A DNA stretch of 64,000 nucleotides, from positions 62,001-126,000 of the forward strand of contig JH720375.1 of NCBI GenBank assembly GCA_000231825.2, given 5' to 3'. Below, piece after piece: positions 63,296-64,000 of this stretch. The notes beneath the pieces were generated by a model. It saw only the letters and a list, made by a program, of their open reading frames with translations. It made no database searches and was not told the DNA's origin. The stretch's first letter is position 1; each line of letters begins with the position of its first letter. A program made the position numbers and the translations under genes. The DNA comes from Tetrahymena elliotti 4EA. Its lineage: Eukaryota; Ciliophora; Oligohymenophorea; Hymenostomatida; Tetrahymenidae.

Positions 63296-63967
63296 TCAGA
63301 AAATATTACATAAGGCGATATTTTAATCTTAAATAGATTTTGTTTCTACTCTATTTTGAGATTCTAATCTTGGGTTAATAGAGCTTCTACTTTGCATTGC
63401 ATAATCAGGATTTTCTAGGATAATGATTTAAGAATTTGATGAAACTCCTGTATTATATTGTAAATTACTTTGTCTTTCATAACCAACAAATACAGGTTGA
63501 TAATCAGGAACTCCTAATTAGCGATTATCTAAAGTTGTTGTTGTTGTTTTTGTGATATTCACTTCTTAATTCTTTTTAGATTTTTTGACTCTGTCATTTT
63601 CTTCTTAAAAGTCATATTAAGTGTATACATTTTTGTCAGGACTTTAAACATCTTTAATTTGAACATTCTTAAGTTCACTGAATCTGTCTTAATATATCCC
63701 TGGTTAATTTGTGTTATAATTGGTAGTGTATGATACAGTTTAATAACCATATTGATCTCCTAAATTGGCATTATTATTACTATTTGGTTAAAATGAGACT
63801 GATTTGGAAAAATTATTTTGGTTTATTCCTTAATTGACAGCTAAAGTAGTTCTTTATTGGCTGGGATCAAAATTCATATACTTTCTTACAACTTCATCAT
63901 ATTATGGAGTGGTGTAAGTACCTTATTGATTAAAATATAAATTGATACCTTAAAATTAACTCTACAT
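63296..63967 (-). CDS. Gln/Asn/Thr-rich hypothetical protein, possibly 5'-truncated
   Basis: An open frame of 224 codons from ATG 63967 (MQSQFQGINLYFNQQG) to TGA. The frame stays open to the window edge and another ATG lies at 63997, so exons beyond the window are possible. I do not recognise it. The chain is polar with Tyr-containing islands: TYTTPQYDEVVRKYMNF, NVYTQYDFQEENDRVKK, DYQPVFVGYERQSNL and IIILENPDYAMQSRSS. A run of five Thr is encoded by a CAACAACAA array at about 63536-63551. No signal peptide or membrane span. This composition is seen in ciliate cytoskeletal and cortical proteins, but that is only a resemblance. Confidence 0.7.
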
Positions 63968-64000
63968 TTTTAATATTAATAATATCTGAAATTTCATAGA

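Noticed and set aside
1..64000. Chromosome breakage sequence, telomere repeats, tRNA genes, CRISPR arrays, transposons
   Set aside because: Looked for by eye on both strands (CBS core, GGGGTT repeats, tRNA B box, regular spacers, transposase motifs); none found. A covariance or HMM scan could still find weak cases.

Overview
The window reads as macronuclear DNA of an oligohymenophorean ciliate, most likely Tetrahymena or a close relative. Every long gene reads only if TAA and TAG mean glutamine and TGA is the sole stop. Base composition is extremely A+T-rich, especially between genes. GT-AG introns run from about 50 to 560 nt, far longer than the very short introns of Paramecium. Predicted proteins carry the Asn/Gln/Lys-rich tails typical of Tetrahymena. 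I saw no telomere repeat, no match to the Tetrahymena chromosome breakage sequence, no tRNA or rRNA gene, no CRISPR array and no transposase, so this looks like an internal part of a gene-bearing chromosome.

Layout, left to right. A partial minus-strand gene at the edge (1-587). A GRASP55/65-type Golgi protein (+, 1724-3290). A cyclic-nucleotide-binding cation channel (-, 3952-8465). A Nek-family kinase (-, 10463-11971). About 2 kb holding decayed coding-like fragments. A 1007-residue coiled-coil protein (+, 14191-18803). Two low-complexity proteins (-, 19519-22152 and 23031-24089). A right-going cluster: MRE11 (24708-27998), an unknown protein (28738-30626), a two-domain CNBD protein (32321-37049) and the complex I assembly methyltransferase NDUFAF7 (37261-39546). 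A left-going cluster: an IST1-like acylated protein (41281-41814), a 1536-residue beta-helix membrane protein (44985-50740), a second IST1-like acylated protein (52034-52567), a REV7/MAD2L2 HORMA protein (54412-55246), a secretory 2-Cys peroxiredoxin (55683-56548) and a vWA protein (57284-60651). Then an LRR-like protein (+, 61554-62702) and a Gln/Asn-rich protein (-, 63296-63967).

The genes do not form one pathway. Ciliates lack operons, and each gene here has its own A+T-rich flanks. Themes that recur are membrane traffic (GRASP, the IST1-like pair), cyclic-nucleotide signalling (channel, CNBD protein), DNA repair or meiosis (MRE11, REV7) and organelle redox (NDUFAF7, peroxiredoxin). The most unusual items are a non-canonical pore filter plus zinc knuckle in the channel, the two 177-residue IST1-like proteins with N-terminal acylation signals, two G+C-rich hairpin islands at 30.9 and 31.4 kb, and decayed coding fragments between genes and inside one intron.

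All intron positions come from reading-frame continuity plus GT-AG signals. Most exon sums are exact multiples of three. Unresolved junctions are named in the entries.
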